A stretch of DNA of 64,000 bases, from positions 1,178,001 through 1,242,000 of the forward strand of contig NZ_JACEMU010000004.1 in the NCBI RefSeq assembly GCF_013868135.1, in the 5' to 3' direction. Below, one piece after another: positions 55,797-64,000 of the stretch (within the stretch, counting starts at the first letter, position 1; each line of letters begins with the position of its first letter). A program made the translations under genes and the position numbers. A model generated the notes under the pieces. That model made no database searches. It was not told where the DNA came from and was given only the letters and a program-made list of their open reading frames with translations. This DNA is from Paracoccus sp. S1E-3 (GTDB taxonomy: Bacteria; Pseudomonadota; Alphaproteobacteria; Rhodobacterales; Rhodobacteraceae).

Positions 55797-55889
55797 TTCC
55801 CCCTTCCGACGAACGGGAATAGTTCGGAAAAATACCGGGTAACCTATATAAGTACAGGCTTGGAGCGGTGCTGCGCGGCCCAGCCAAGC

Positions 55890-56666
55890 CTAGCGGATGC
55901 GCCCCGCACGCACATCGGCCACCGCCTTCTGCACCTGCGCCATGCGCGCCGTCCGCGACGGGTGAGAGCCGAGCACCTGATTGCCCGGATCGGGCATGCG
56001 GCGGAAGAACTCGGCGCCGTTCACCGGATCATATCCGGCATTCAGTGTCACCACCGCGCCCATATAATCCGCCTGCAGCTCCCACTCCTTGGAATAGACC
56101 CGCGAGCCGACACTGGCGCCCATCTGCTGAACGCTGCTGATGGTGGTCGAATCGGCGCCAGCCGCGGCCGCCAGACCGCCGAGGATGATCGCCCCGGCGG
56201 TGGCGGAATTCGACTTCCGCGCCAGATGGTTCAGAATGTGATGGCTGGCCTCGTGACCGACGACGAAGGCCAGTTCGTCGGCATTCTGCGCCGCCGCAAT
56301 CAGCGAGACGGTGAAGCCGATGATCGGGCGCCCGGAATCGTCGAGGGTCTGGAAGGCGTTCGGCTCCATCTCCAGCCGGTCATCGACCACGAACTGGTAA
56401 TCGCAATTGATGTTCGTGGTCCGACGCGCGGCGCATTCACGCTCGACCGCCGGCTCCATCTTGCGAATCACGCTCAGGAAATTGTTGGCCGCCTGCCGGG
56501 GCGACAGCGGCGTGGTGCGCGAGGGTGCGATCACGGTGGTTTCCGCCGTGCGCTGCGTGGGTTCGGGCATCCGGGGCGTATCCGACACCACCACCGGCGT
56601 ACAGGCTGACAGGGCTGCCGCGGCGGTTGCAGACAGAAGGGCAAGACGGGCGCGGTTGCGGATCAT
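55890..56666 (-). CDS. M48-family metalloprotease, lipoprotein
   Basis: This 258-residue protein has a lipoprotein signal (RLALLSATAAAALSAC, lipobox LSAC). The peptidase M48 domain follows, with HExxH in VVGHEASHHILNHLARKS (near 145) and the third ligand Glu in YSKEWELQADYMGAVVTLNAGYD. HPSRTARMAQVQ near the C-terminus is typical of the family. It is probably a periplasmic housekeeping protease of the BepA/YfgC/LoiP type. The start at 56666 gives a proper signal peptide and has GAGAG upstream. Confidence 0.9.
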   Translation of the reverse strand: MIRNRARLALLSATAAAALSACTPVVVSDTPRMPEPTQRTAETTVIAPSRTTPLSPRQAANNFLSVIRKMEPAVERECAARRTTNINCDYQFVVDDRLEMEPNAFQTLDDSGRPIIGFTVSLIAAAQNADELAFVVGHEASHHILNHLARKSNSATAGAIILGGLAAAAGADSTTISSVQQMGASVGSRVYSKEWELQADYMGAVVTLNAGYDPVNGAEFFRRMPDPGNQVLGSHPSRTARMAQVQKAVADVRAGRIR

Positions 56667-56769
56667 GTTCACTCTCGGCTGACGGGTCGGAGCGCAGAAT
56701 AGACAAGCCCCTCTTGCGAGGCAAACCACTTCAGGTCACCCTGTTTTCAAGATCACGACAGGGAATGCC

Positions 56770-57009
56770 ATGTTCACCATCGAGCACGATTTCGACGCCA
56801 CCATCATCACCCTGATCGACGAGCCCGAAAGCGCCCCGTTGCAGGGCGATATCGTCATCACCGCCTTCGACGACCGCGTCGTGGTCCGTCAGGACGAACC
56901 CGATACCGACCGCTACAGCGAGATCACGCTCAGCCTGCGGCAGCTGGACGAATTGCGGGCGGCGTTGAACCTGCCCGAGGGCGGCTATCGGCTGGACCGC
57001 CCGAAATAG
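56770..57009 (+). CDS. small conserved hypothetical protein
   Basis: This 79-residue acidic protein (start MFTIEHDFDATIITLIDE) has a predicted beta pattern and a C-terminal helix (ITLSLRQLDELRAALN). It has no known domain. AGGG lies 6-8 nt before the start. It is divergent from the M48 gene and convergent with the DUF167 gene. Its coding character (GC-rich third positions) looks real. Confidence 0.7.
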   Translation: MFTIEHDFDATIITLIDEPESAPLQGDIVITAFDDRVVVRQDEPDTDRYSEITLSLRQLDELRAALNLPEGGYRLDRPK

Positions 57010-57019
57010 CCGCGGGTCG

Positions 57020-57286
57020 TCAACCGAGCACGCGAAAGGTCTTTTCGCGCGCGGTCTCGCCCCGGATCAGTTCCAGCCGCGTTTTCGGGATCCCGATCGC
57101 CTTCGCCAGAAGCTGTGTCACCGCCGCCGTGGCCTTACCGCCCTCCGGCACGGTCGTGACATAAACGCGGATCAGGCCGTCTGCGTCCATCGTGATGCGG
57201 TTGGCCGCCGCCCTGGGCGTGACCCGCACCTCGATGCGGGTGTCCGGCAAGGCCAGGTGGCGCAGATCGGCGGCGGGTTTCGACAT
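57020..57286 (-). CDS. DUF167 (YggU) family protein
   Basis: This 88-residue protein has the family pattern RIEVRVTPRAAANRI, then VYVTTVPEGGKATAAVTQLLAKAIGIPKTRLELIRGETAREKTFRV. The fold is a small alpha/beta. Its function is not established. The start at 57286 was chosen as the Met nearest the conserved domain. Confidence 0.9.
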   Translation of the reverse strand: MSKPAADLRHLALPDTRIEVRVTPRAAANRITMDADGLIRVYVTTVPEGGKATAAVTQLLAKAIGIPKTRLELIRGETAREKTFRVLG

Positions 57287-57373
57287 GGCACCGTTGAAAC
57301 GCTGCCCCGCGTCCGCGTCAAGCCTTGGCGCGCCCGCCACGGTCGATTAGATCACCTGCCAAAGGAGACGCCC

Positions 57374-57961
57374 ATGACCCGTGCCCCCCTGCCAGCCGCC
57401 AATGCCGAGGCGCTTGAATTCCTGCGCGGCCGCCGCTCGCATCCGCCGGCGCTGCTGACGGGGCCGGGACCCGACGAGGCCGCCCTGACCGGGCTGCTGA
57501 CGCTCGCCGCCCGCGCGCCGGACCATGGTAAGCTGGAACCCTGGCGCTTCATCGTCCTGCGCGGTGCCGCCCTGGCGCGGCTGGCCCCGCTGGTCGCGGA
57601 TGCTTCGGCCGCCGCAGGCAACACGCCCGAAAAGGCGCAGAAGCACGGCGATGCCTTCCGCGTGCCGGTCGTGGTGGCAGTCGTCTTCGCCCCCGTCGCC
57701 AGCGACAAGGTGCCGGAATGGGAACAGTTCCTGTCGGCGGGCGCGGTCAGTCTGGGGCTGGTCAATGCGGCGCTGGCGGCGGGCTATGGGGCTAGCTGGC
57801 TGACCGGGGTCGCCAGCGCGCCCGACTTCGCCCGCACCCATCTGGGCCTGACCGGGGACGAACGCATCGCCGGCTTCATCCATATCGGCAATCGCCGCGA
57901 GGCCCCGCCGCCGGACCGTCCCCGGCCCGACATCGCCGCCAAGACCACGGTGCTGGAATGA
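57374..57961 (+). CDS. nitroreductase family protein (YdjA-like)
   Basis: This 195-residue FMN-dependent oxidoreductase has the flavin-binding start LEFLRGRRSHPP and LAARAPDHGKLEPWRFIVLRG near 48-68, typical of the compact YdjA subgroup. Its C-terminal IAGFIHIGNRREAPPPDRPRP matches too. It reduces nitro compounds or quinone-like substrates with NAD(P)H; the natural substrate is unknown. AAAGGAGACG precedes the ATG. It overlaps the next gene by 4 nt. Confidence 0.9.
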   Translation: MTRAPLPAANAEALEFLRGRRSHPPALLTGPGPDEAALTGLLTLAARAPDHGKLEPWRFIVLRGAALARLAPLVADASAAAGNTPEKAQKHGDAFRVPVVVAVVFAPVASDKVPEWEQFLSAGAVSLGLVNAALAAGYGASWLTGVASAPDFARTHLGLTGDERIAGFIHIGNRREAPPPDRPRPDIAAKTTVLE

Positions 57962-58659
57962 CCGCGCCGCGCGCCCTGCTGCTGGGCTGGGCGGACCTTC
58001 TGCGTCCGCGCATCTTCAGGCTGGTGCTGCTGGGCATCGCGCTGACCATCCTGCTTTTCGTGGCGCTTCAGGCCGGGCTTTTCTGGGCGCTGCGCCTGTT
58101 CGGCCCCGACAGCGTCACCCTGCCGTTCTGGGGCGCGATCCCGCTCGGCGGGGCGCTCAGCTGGGGCAGTCTGGCAATGTTTCCAGTGCTGGGCTTCTTC
58201 CTGATGGCCCCGGTCGCGGCCGCTTTTGCCGGGTTGTTTTCCGACCGGGTGGCCAACCGGGTCGAGGAAATTCATTATCCCAACGCCCGCGGGGCCGAGC
58301 CCGATTTCTGGGACGGCCTGCTGGAATCGCTGGCGGTGATGGGGCTGGTGTTACTGGTCGGACTTTGCAGCCTGTTGCTGACGCCCTTTGTGGGACCGCT
58401 GGCGCCGGTGCTGTTCTACATCGCGAACGGCTGGCTGCTCGGGCGCGAATTCTTTCAGATGGCCGCCCGGCGCCACCTGCCCGAAACCGAGGCGACGCGC
58501 CTGCGCAACGCGCGCACGGTCACGGTAACGGCTTTGGGGGTGATGATCGCCTTCGCGCTGACCATCCCGGTGGTGAACATTGCCGTGCCGGTGCTGGCGG
58601 TGGCCTCGTTCACCCATCTTTACCACCTGCTCAGCGGACCAGCTGGTCGAGCTGCATGA
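57958..58659 (+). CDS. EI24-domain membrane protein (CysZ-like)
   Basis: This 233-residue protein has about five hydrophobic segments, two of them near the N-terminus (IFRLVLLGIALTILLFVALQ). The EI24/CysZ-type core includes ALSWGSLAMFPVLGFFLMAPVAAAF and FYIANGWLLGREFFQMAARRHL. CysZ proteins import sulfate, but no cys genes are near, so that role is only possible. It starts inside the nitroreductase stop. Its 3' end overlaps the convergent DUF1467 gene by about 29 bp. Confidence 0.85.
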   Translation: MTAPRALLLGWADLLRPRIFRLVLLGIALTILLFVALQAGLFWALRLFGPDSVTLPFWGAIPLGGALSWGSLAMFPVLGFFLMAPVAAAFAGLFSDRVANRVEEIHYPNARGAEPDFWDGLLESLAVMGLVLLVGLCSLLLTPFVGPLAPVLFYIANGWLLGREFFQMAARRHLPETEATRLRNARTVTVTALGVMIAFALTIPVVNIAVPVLAVASFTHLYHLLSGPAGRAA

Positions 58660-58900
58660 TATCCTCGCGCGAGATCACCCCGCCGAGAATGAGATAGGCG
58701 CAGCCGGCCCAGAGCACGGCGGAAATCGCCGTGGCCCAGGCCATTTTCCTGCCCAGCATCGGGTTCGCCGGCGCCCCCGCCGGCGTGCCGGGCACCACCT
58801 CGCCAGCCTCGGCCTGACTGACCTGGCCGATCGGCAGCAGCACGAACAGGGTCAGGAACCACAGAACCGCGTAAAGGACGATGCCGCCGGTCAGATTCAT
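58631..58900 (-). CDS. DUF1467 family small membrane protein
   Basis: This 89-residue protein has two membrane helices (GGIVLYAVLWFLTLFVLLPIG and AWATAISAVLWAGCAYLIL) joined by a Gly/Pro/Ala-rich loop (GTPAGAPANPMLGRK). This is the DUF1467 pattern of alphaproteobacteria. Its function is unknown. Confidence 0.88.
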   Translation of the reverse strand: MNLTGGIVLYAVLWFLTLFVLLPIGQVSQAEAGEVVPGTPAGAPANPMLGRKMAWATAISAVLWAGCAYLILGGVISREDIMQLDQLVR

Positions 58901-59080
58901 CGGTTCAACTCCTGCTGCTGAGGTCTTGCGCCGCGCCGACCCTCAGGCATTTGCGCCACGTTCGGGCCTTTTATGCGGCTCTCGGGGAGAATCCAAGGAA
59001 AACCGGCGGCGCATTAACCGACCCTTAGGCATTAGCGCTCTAGCGTGGGACATCAGGTGATTCCATGAGGGGATGGAAGA

Positions 59081-59812
59081 ATGCAGACGGAACCCAACGC
59101 ATCAGGATCGGCACCGCCCTTTTGGCAGGCCCGGCTTCCGGGACGCCCGCTTTCGGGACTGACCGTGCTGGTCGTCGAGGATTCGCGCTTCGCGTCCGAG
59201 GCGATGCGGCTTCTCTGCCTGCGCTCGGGCGCCCGGATCCGGCGCGCCGACAGCCTGCGCACGGCGATGCGGCATCTGCAGACCTATCGCCCGACAGTGG
59301 TCATCGTCGACATGGGCCTGCCCGACGGCTGCGGAACCGAGCTGATCGCCCAGATCCGCACCCTGGGCAGCGGCGCACCCATGATCCTGGCGATTTCGGG
59401 CGATCCCGACATGCGGAATCAGGCGATGCGGGCGGGCGCGGCGGATTTTCTGGAAAAGCCGATCGAAAGCCTCGCGGTGTTTCAGCAGACGATCCTGTCA
59501 TCACTGCCGCCCGAGGCCGCACCCCGCGGCCCCCGCCTGCTGCCAGATGATATCGTCATCCCCGATGACAGCGCACTGCGCGACGATCTGGCCCATGTGG
59601 CCGAGGTGCTCGCCGGTGCCAGCGACAGTGCCGCCATCGACTATATCGCCCGCTTTCTGACCGGGGTGGCCCGTTCGGCGCATGACGGCCCGCTGGCCGA
59701 AGCGGCGGCTGCGCTTGCCCGCGACCATCAGGCCGGGCGCGCGGTGGCCACCGATCTGACCCGGATCAGCGGCCTGTTGCATGAACGTCTTACGGCGGTC
59801 GGCTCTGCATGA
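59081..59812 (+). CDS. response-regulator receiver domain protein with helical C-terminal half
   Basis: This 243-residue protein has a receiver domain at ~26-140: acidic pair in VVEDSR (E33, D34), phospho-acceptor Asp in VVIVDMGLPDG (D77), Ser in LAISGD and Lys in DFLEKPIES. The remaining ~100 residues are helical (LAHVAEVLAGASDSAAIDYI; HDGPLAEAAAALARDHQAG) and have no DNA-binding or enzyme motif that I recognise. The C-terminal part may be a partner-binding domain. No histidine kinase is adjacent. The ribosome site is GGAAG. Confidence 0.82.
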   Translation: MQTEPNASGSAPPFWQARLPGRPLSGLTVLVVEDSRFASEAMRLLCLRSGARIRRADSLRTAMRHLQTYRPTVVIVDMGLPDGCGTELIAQIRTLGSGAPMILAISGDPDMRNQAMRAGAADFLEKPIESLAVFQQTILSSLPPEAAPRGPRLLPDDIVIPDDSALRDDLAHVAEVLAGASDSAAIDYIARFLTGVARSAHDGPLAEAAAALARDHQAGRAVATDLTRISGLLHERLTAVGSA

Positions 59813-59978
59813 ACCGCCGCATCCGGGCGACCCGTCATGGAATGCTCCGCCATGGCGGGTCGCCCGGCCCCTGTCGGGGAGGGGTGCGGACCGGCCGGTC
59901 GGCCGCGCACCCGCCCCCGGCATCGCAATGGATCGATGCGCAGCAGCCCAAGCCCGCGCCCGCAATGACGCTTCGGAT

Positions 59979-60707
59979 TCACAAGTGCAGGATCACCGCC
60001 TCGGCCCGTCGGACGATCGGGGCCGTCATGGCCGACAGGCTGAATGTCTGCAGCCCGGCCTCGGTGAAATTCGATGGCGCCAACCACGCCTGATGGGCCG
60101 CGCGGATCTCGGGCCACTCGTCGGCAATCATCGCGAACCAGGCCGTATCGCGATTGCGGGACTTGATGATCATATGGCTGCGGAAGATGCCTTCGAAGGC
60201 GAAGCCGTAGCGCCGGGCCGCACGGCGCGAGGCCGCGTTCCGCGCGTTGCACTTCCATTCGACGCGGCGATAACCGGCCGTGAAAGCCCAGTCGATCATG
60301 GCCATCAGTGCCTCGGACGCGGCCCGGCTGCGCTGCGCTGCGGGTGAAAGGACGACATTGCCGATCTCGACCACGCCATTCGCGGCGTCGATGCGCATGA
60401 AGGCGGCATAGCCGAACGCATCCCCGCCCCCGGCTGGCAGAAAGGCATAAAAGACCGCGCCCGTTGCAACCGCCTGCTCCATCCAGCCGCGCAAGGCTGC
60501 GGCATCACCGAAGGGCCCGTTGCTCATATAATCCCAGACCGCCGGATCATGCCGGGTCGCGGCAAAGATCGCATCGGCGTGCCGCGCGGGATCCAGTCTC
60601 TCCAACCAGACGTAGCGGCCTGGAATGATCTCAGGGCCCGGCCGGGGCGGGGGATGCCAATCCGATAACGGTTCGCCAGGCCGGTGTGCGGGCAATTCGT
60701 TTGTCAT
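59979..60707 (-). CDS. GNAT-family N-acetyltransferase (RimJ/RimL-like)
   Basis: This 242-residue acetyltransferase has the RimL-type pattern: VWLERLDPARHADAIFAA, then DYMSNGPFGDAAALRGWMEQ, FGYAAFMRID, the acetyl-CoA-binding region VLSPAAQRSRAASEALMAMI and WKCNARNAASRRAARRYGFAFEG. It probably acetylates a small molecule or protein N-terminus. No good ribosome site is seen before 60707. Confidence 0.88.
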   Translation of the reverse strand: MTNELPAHRPGEPLSDWHPPPRPGPEIIPGRYVWLERLDPARHADAIFAATRHDPAVWDYMSNGPFGDAAALRGWMEQAVATGAVFYAFLPAGGGDAFGYAAFMRIDAANGVVEIGNVVLSPAAQRSRAASEALMAMIDWAFTAGYRRVEWKCNARNAASRRAARRYGFAFEGIFRSHMIIKSRNRDTAWFAMIADEWPEIRAAHQAWLAPSNFTEAGLQTFSLSAMTAPIVRRAEAVILHL

Positions 60708-61204
60708 GGCCGCAGTCTATCGGGCGCACCGCCTGCGGCAACCCCGGCGCATGAGGCCGCGCGGCCGGACTGGCTGGCGCGGAACGGGACCCACCCGGCC
60801 GGCTGTCGCAGCGGGCGCAGATCGCGGTGCAATCCCTCTCCGACACCCGCCACTTAGGTGGTTGGCGCATTGTTCCGCGCTGCACGGACAGCGGCGTTTC
60901 GGGACCGGCTCGCCGGGATCGAGTTTCAATCCGGGATTTTCACCATCCCTTCGACGTGCGGATGGCGTTACAACCTCCTTCCGCAGTTTTTGCGGCGCAG
61001 GATCGATGGCCCGAAGCGTTACCACGCCTTCAAGCCCGGTGCAGCCGGTCGAGACCGCGGGCGAAACCTCCGTTGCGCCGGCGGGAAGGCGCGAGACGTG
61101 GGACCAGGCCCGCGCAGCGGCCCGCAGGGGGAAAATCGCGGCAGGCAGTGTCGGTTGCCGGAATGAACACCGCCGCCCGGCGGCTTGCGCGGCCGGCGGG
61201 GGCC
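60708..61204. other. ~0.5 kb without a supported gene
   Basis: This gap lies between the 5' end of the GNAT gene and the 3' end of aspS. Open frames cross it on both strands but are Arg/Gly/Pro-rich and have no recognisable domain. An imperfect GC-rich hairpin near 61165-61185 (CCGCCG / CGGCGG) could help end the aspS transcript. The rest probably holds the GNAT promoter. Confidence 0.45.
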
Positions 61205-62980
61205 TTATTCCTTCGGCAGCGCGCGCAGGCGCAGGTCGCGGAGCTGTTCGTTGGTCGGCTCGCTGGGCGCGCCCATCATCAGGTCTTCGGCGCGCTGGTT
61301 CATCGGGAACATGATGACCTCGCGGATATTCTGCTCATCCGCCAGCAGCATGACGATGCGGTCGATCCCGGCAGCGCAGCCGCCGTGCGGGGGGGCGCCG
61401 TATTTGAACGCCTTGACCATACCGCCGAAACGCTTTTCGACCTCATCATGGCCATAGCCCGCCAGTTCGAAGGCCTTGAACATGATCTCCGGCTTGTGGT
61501 TGCGGATCGCCCCCGAGACCAGTTCGTAGCCGTTGCAGGCGAGGTCATACTGATAGCCCTTCACCTTCAGCGGATCGCCCGACAGCGCCTCCAACCCGCC
61601 CTGCGGCATCGAGAAGGGGTTGTGGCTGAAGTCGATCCGGCCCTCGTCGTTCTTCTCATACATCGGGAAGTCGACGATCCAGGCGAATTTGAACTGGTTC
61701 TCGTCGGTCAGGCCAAGCTCGCGCCCGATCTCGTTGCGCGCGCGGCCGGCCACGGCCTCGAAGGCATCGGGCTTGCCGCCAAGGAAGAAGGCGGCGTCGC
61801 CCTCGCCCAGACCAAGCTGGACGCGCAGGGCTTCGGTCTTTTCGGGGCCGATGGCCTTGGCGATCGGGCCGGCAGCCTCGGTCGAGCCATCCTCGGCCTT
61901 GCGCCAGAAGATATAGCCCATGCCCGGCAGGCCCTCGCGTTGCGCGAAGGCGTTCATGCGGTCGGCGAATTTGCGGCTGCCGCCGGTCGGCGCGGGGATG
62001 GCGCGGATCTCGGTGCCGTCCTGTTCCAGCAGTTTCGCGAAGATCGCGAAGCCGGAATCGCGGAAATGGTCACTGACCACCTGCATCTCGATCGGGTTGC
62101 GCAGGTCGGGCTTGTCGCTGCCGTATTTCAGCATCGATTCCGCGTAAGGGATGCGCGGCCAGTTCGGATCGACCGGGCGGCCGCCGCCGAATTCCTCGAA
62201 CAGGCCCTGAATGACTGGCTGGACGGTGTTGAACACGTCCTCCTGATCGACGAAGGACATCTCGATGTCGAGCTGGTAGAAGTCCGTGGGCGAGCGGTCG
62301 GCGCGCGGATCCTCGTCGCGGAAGCAGGGTGCGATCTGGAAATAGCGGTCGAAACCCGCCACCATGATCAGCTGCTTGAACTGCTGCGGCGCCTGCGGCA
62401 GGGCGTAGAACTTGCCCGGATGCAGGCGCGACGGCACCAGAAAGTCGCGCGCCCCTTCTGGGCTGGACGCGGTGATGATCGGGGTCTGGAACTCGGTGAA
62501 GCCTTCGTCCCACATGCGGTTGCGCAAGGACCGCACGACCTTGGACCGCAGCATGATGTTGTTGTGCAGCGACTCGCGGCGCAGGTCGAGGAAGCGATAG
62601 GTCAGGCGCGTTTCCTCGGGATATTCCTGATCGCCGAAGACCGGCAGCGGCAGTTCCTCGGCCGGGCCGAGAACCTCGATCTCGGTTGCGTAGACCTCGA
62701 TCTCGCCGGTCGGAAGCTTGGGGTTCACCAGCGAGGGGTCGCGCAGCTTCACCCGGCCATCGACGCGGATCACGGTTTCAGCCTTCAGCTTTTCCATCGC
62801 GGCAAAAGCCGGCGAGTCGCTGTCGGCCAGCACCTGCGTCATACCGTAATGATCGCGCAGATCGACGAACAGCACGCCCCCGTGGTCACGGACGCGGTGA
62901 ACCCAGCCCGACAGGCGGACGGTTTCCCCGGCATGGGCGGCGGTCAGATCGGCGCAGGTATGGCTGCGATAGGCGTGCAT
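61205..62980 (-). CDS. aspS: aspartyl-tRNA synthetase
   Basis: This 591-residue class IIb synthetase has the N-terminal OB-fold anticodon domain ([20 protein letters not shown], residues ~24-43), motif 2 ([21 protein letters not shown]), the bacterial GAD insertion (~290-420) and motif 3 ([14 protein letters not shown]). The HGG context in the anticodon domain resembles non-discriminating AspRS enzymes, which also charge tRNA-Asn for later amidation. This is an inference. AAGAGG precedes the start. The window does not show gatCAB. Confidence 0.95.
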   Translation of the reverse strand: MHAYRSHTCADLTAAHAGETVRLSGWVHRVRDHGGVLFVDLRDHYGMTQVLADSDSPAFAAMEKLKAETVIRVDGRVKLRDPSLVNPKLPTGEIEVYATEIEVLGPAEELPLPVFGDQEYPEETRLTYRFLDLRRESLHNNIMLRSKVVRSLRNRMWDEGFTEFQTPIITASSPEGARDFLVPSRLHPGKFYALPQAPQQFKQLIMVAGFDRYFQIAPCFRDEDPRADRSPTDFYQLDIEMSFVDQEDVFNTVQPVIQGLFEEFGGGRPVDPNWPRIPYAESMLKYGSDKPDLRNPIEMQVVSDHFRDSGFAIFAKLLEQDGTEIRAIPAPTGGSRKFADRMNAFAQREGLPGMGYIFWRKAEDGSTEAAGPIAKAIGPEKTEALRVQLGLGEGDAAFFLGGKPDAFEAVAGRARNEIGRELGLTDENQFKFAWIVDFPMYEKNDEGRIDFSHNPFSMPQGGLEALSGDPLKVKGYQYDLACNGYELVSGAIRNHKPEIMFKAFELAGYGHDEVEKRFGGMVKAFKYGAPPHGGCAAGIDRIVMLLADEQNIREVIMFPMNQRAEDLMMGAPSEPTNEQLRDLRLRALPKE

Positions 62981-63098
62981 GGCGGACCTCTTTCGTTCAG
63001 CCTCCGCATGAACAGTGCGGGGGGGCGGAAGTCAAGCGGGGCGGTGATTTGTCTTGACAGCGCTGCCCAGCTACGGCTGCCTGAAAGGGGGGGACGCC

Positions 63099-63437
63099 AT
63101 GGCCTATCTGATCCTGAAGGCAGCGATTTCGGGGATGCTGATTGCGCTGGCATCCGAGGTTGCACGGCGTCACGCGGGCTTTGGCGCGTTGATCGCGTCG
63201 CTGCCGCTGGTCTCGGTTCTGGGGATGATGTGGTTGTGGCGCGATACCGGTGATCCGCAGCGGCTGGCCGATCACGCCCAGGCGACGTTGTGGTATGTGC
63301 TGCCCTCGTTGCCGATGTTTCCGCTGATCGCGGTGATGCTGCGGACGGGCGCGGGGTTCTGGGTCAGCCTTGGGGCAGGATGCGCGCTGACGGTGGTGCT
63401 GTATTTGCTGGCGGTGGTGCTGATAGGGAACGGCTGA
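63099..63437 (+). CDS. DUF3147 family membrane protein
   Basis: This 112-residue protein has four membrane helices. It begins MAYLILKAAISGMLIALASE and has the family stretch IASLPLVSVLGMMWLWRDTGD. The function is unknown. The start follows a G-run (AAAGGGGGGGACGCC). It is divergent from aspS. Confidence 0.88.
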   Translation: MAYLILKAAISGMLIALASEVARRHAGFGALIASLPLVSVLGMMWLWRDTGDPQRLADHAQATLWYVLPSLPMFPLIAVMLRTGAGFWVSLGAGCALTVVLYLLAVVLIGNG

Positions 63438-63443
63438 GGCCGT

Positions 63444-64000
63444 TCAGAACGGCCGCACGACGTTGCCAGAGTAGAAATAGACCCCCATCCCGATCGCAAA
63501 CAGGATGTTGCCGGCGATGGCGTGCAGCGCCCAGGCCCAGGGGAAGCCCCGACGCAGGTAGCCGGTCGAGAAGGCCAGACCGCCCGCAAAGGTGAAGATG
63601 GCGACGATCCAGTTCCAATACATCAGATGCGCGAGGCTGAAGATCGCGGCATTCACCAGCACCCCCTGACGCGGACCGCTGAACAGCCGGCTATAGCGGT
63701 GGAAGAACAGGACACGGAAGATAAGCTCCTGCGGCAGGGCCGACAGCAGCGGGTAGAGCAGCCAGACCAGCAACAGGAAGCGCGGGTCGCGGCGCAGGAA
63801 GGAAAACAGCGATTCGGGGCGGGTGGCGTAAAGCACCGCGATGGAGACGAGCGCCGTCAGCACCGCGAAGGCCGCGAACAGCGGCCAGTCGAAGCGGCCC
63901 CAGCCCCGGATAAGCCCGCGAAAGTCGAAGCCGCCGGTCCACCACAGCAGGATCAGGCCCAGCACCGAAAAGGCGAACAGCGCGGGAAACAGCAGGGTCG
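63444..64000 (-). CDS. CPBP-family intramembrane metalloprotease (5' end beyond window)
   Basis: About 185 residues of the C-terminal part are present; the frame stays open to the right edge. It is polytopic, with the CPBP/Abi motifs SALPQELIFRVLFFHRY (the EExxxR motif as QExxxR), FSLAHLMYWNW (His ligand) and WALHAIAGNILFAIG. Such proteases process membrane proteins or confer bacteriocin immunity. The first Glu of the usual pair is Gln here, seen in some members. It is convergent with the DUF3147 gene, 6 nt apart. Confidence 0.85.
   Translation of the reverse strand, partial: TLLFPALFAFSVLGLILLWWTGGFDFRGLIRGWGRFDWPLFAAFAVLTALVSIAVLYATRPESLFSFLRRDPRFLLLVWLLYPLLSALPQELIFRVLFFHRYSRLFSGPRQGVLVNAAIFSLAHLMYWNWIVAIFTFAGGLAFSTGYLRRGFPWAWALHAIAGNILFAIGMGVYFYSGNVVRPF

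Noticed and set aside
60827..63253. 808-codon plus-strand frame opposite aspS
   Set aside because: aspS on the other strand has all class II synthetase motifs. The long antisense frame has no recognisable domain.

Overview
The window is GC-rich chromosomal DNA that reads as an alphaproteobacterium of the Rhodobacteraceae, most likely Paracoccus. The best evidence is a cytochrome c550 gene (cycA) whose product closely resembles the Paracoccus denitrificans protein. It lies directly upstream of a cytochrome aa3 oxidase subunit I gene of the CtaDII type, the arrangement known in that genus. Many short families typical of Rhodobacteraceae (DUF1467, DUF2244, EI24) support this. I see no prophage, insertion sequence, integrase, CRISPR array or rRNA operon. 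Most of the window is ordinary core chromosome.

Region 1 (1-12.6 kb) is a complete L-rhamnose catabolic locus in the rhizobial arrangement. On the minus strand are rhaR (DeoR repressor), rhaS/T/P/Q (ABC importer), rhaU (mutarotase) and rhaK (kinase, cut by the left edge). On the plus strand, divergently, are rhaD (aldolase fused to a short-chain dehydrogenase) and rhaI (isomerase). The rhaR-rhaD gap holds a perfect 14-bp inverted repeat whose arms overlap candidate -35 elements. Next comes an AraC-type regulator split by a frameshift, divergent from an aldehyde dehydrogenase. About 1 kb with no recognisable gene follows.

Region 2 (13.5-24.6 kb) holds a secreted phytase-like protein, a GT-A-like transferase, tRNA-Met, a Tat-exported agmatine deiminase-like enzyme, gltX coupled to an unknown exported protein, a small zincin, a PfkB kinase, a CDF transporter and dtd. 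Region 3 (24.8-34.9 kb) holds a RhlE-type helicase, a Bcr/CflA exporter, thymidine kinase, a DUF2270 remnant, a START-like protein, a D-Ala-D-Ala carboxypeptidase, and a tight tmk-holB-tatD-MBL hydrolase-AEC transporter run. That run ends tail to tail with a polyamine-type ABC transporter operon (34.8-39.5 kb).

Region 4 (39.6-46.2 kb) holds tRNA-Leu(GAG), lipB, cycA, ctaDII, a DUF2244 protein, cytochrome b561, a YqeY-like protein and carA. Region 5 (46.2-64 kb) holds a GT2 glycosyltransferase with an N-terminal MshEN-like tandem motif, glnE, bpt, ilvB-ilvH, an AT-rich island with a possible coupled small ORF, an M48 lipoprotein protease, several small conserved proteins, a receiver-domain protein, a GNAT, aspS, a DUF3147 protein and a CPBP protease cut by the right edge.

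The items most worth a second look are the GT2 protein with a candidate c-di-GMP-binding module, the split AraC regulator, the Ala-rich insertion in thymidylate kinase, the rhamnose operator architecture, and the AT-rich island near 55.5-55.9 kb. I did not find a convincing entirely new multi-gene system.
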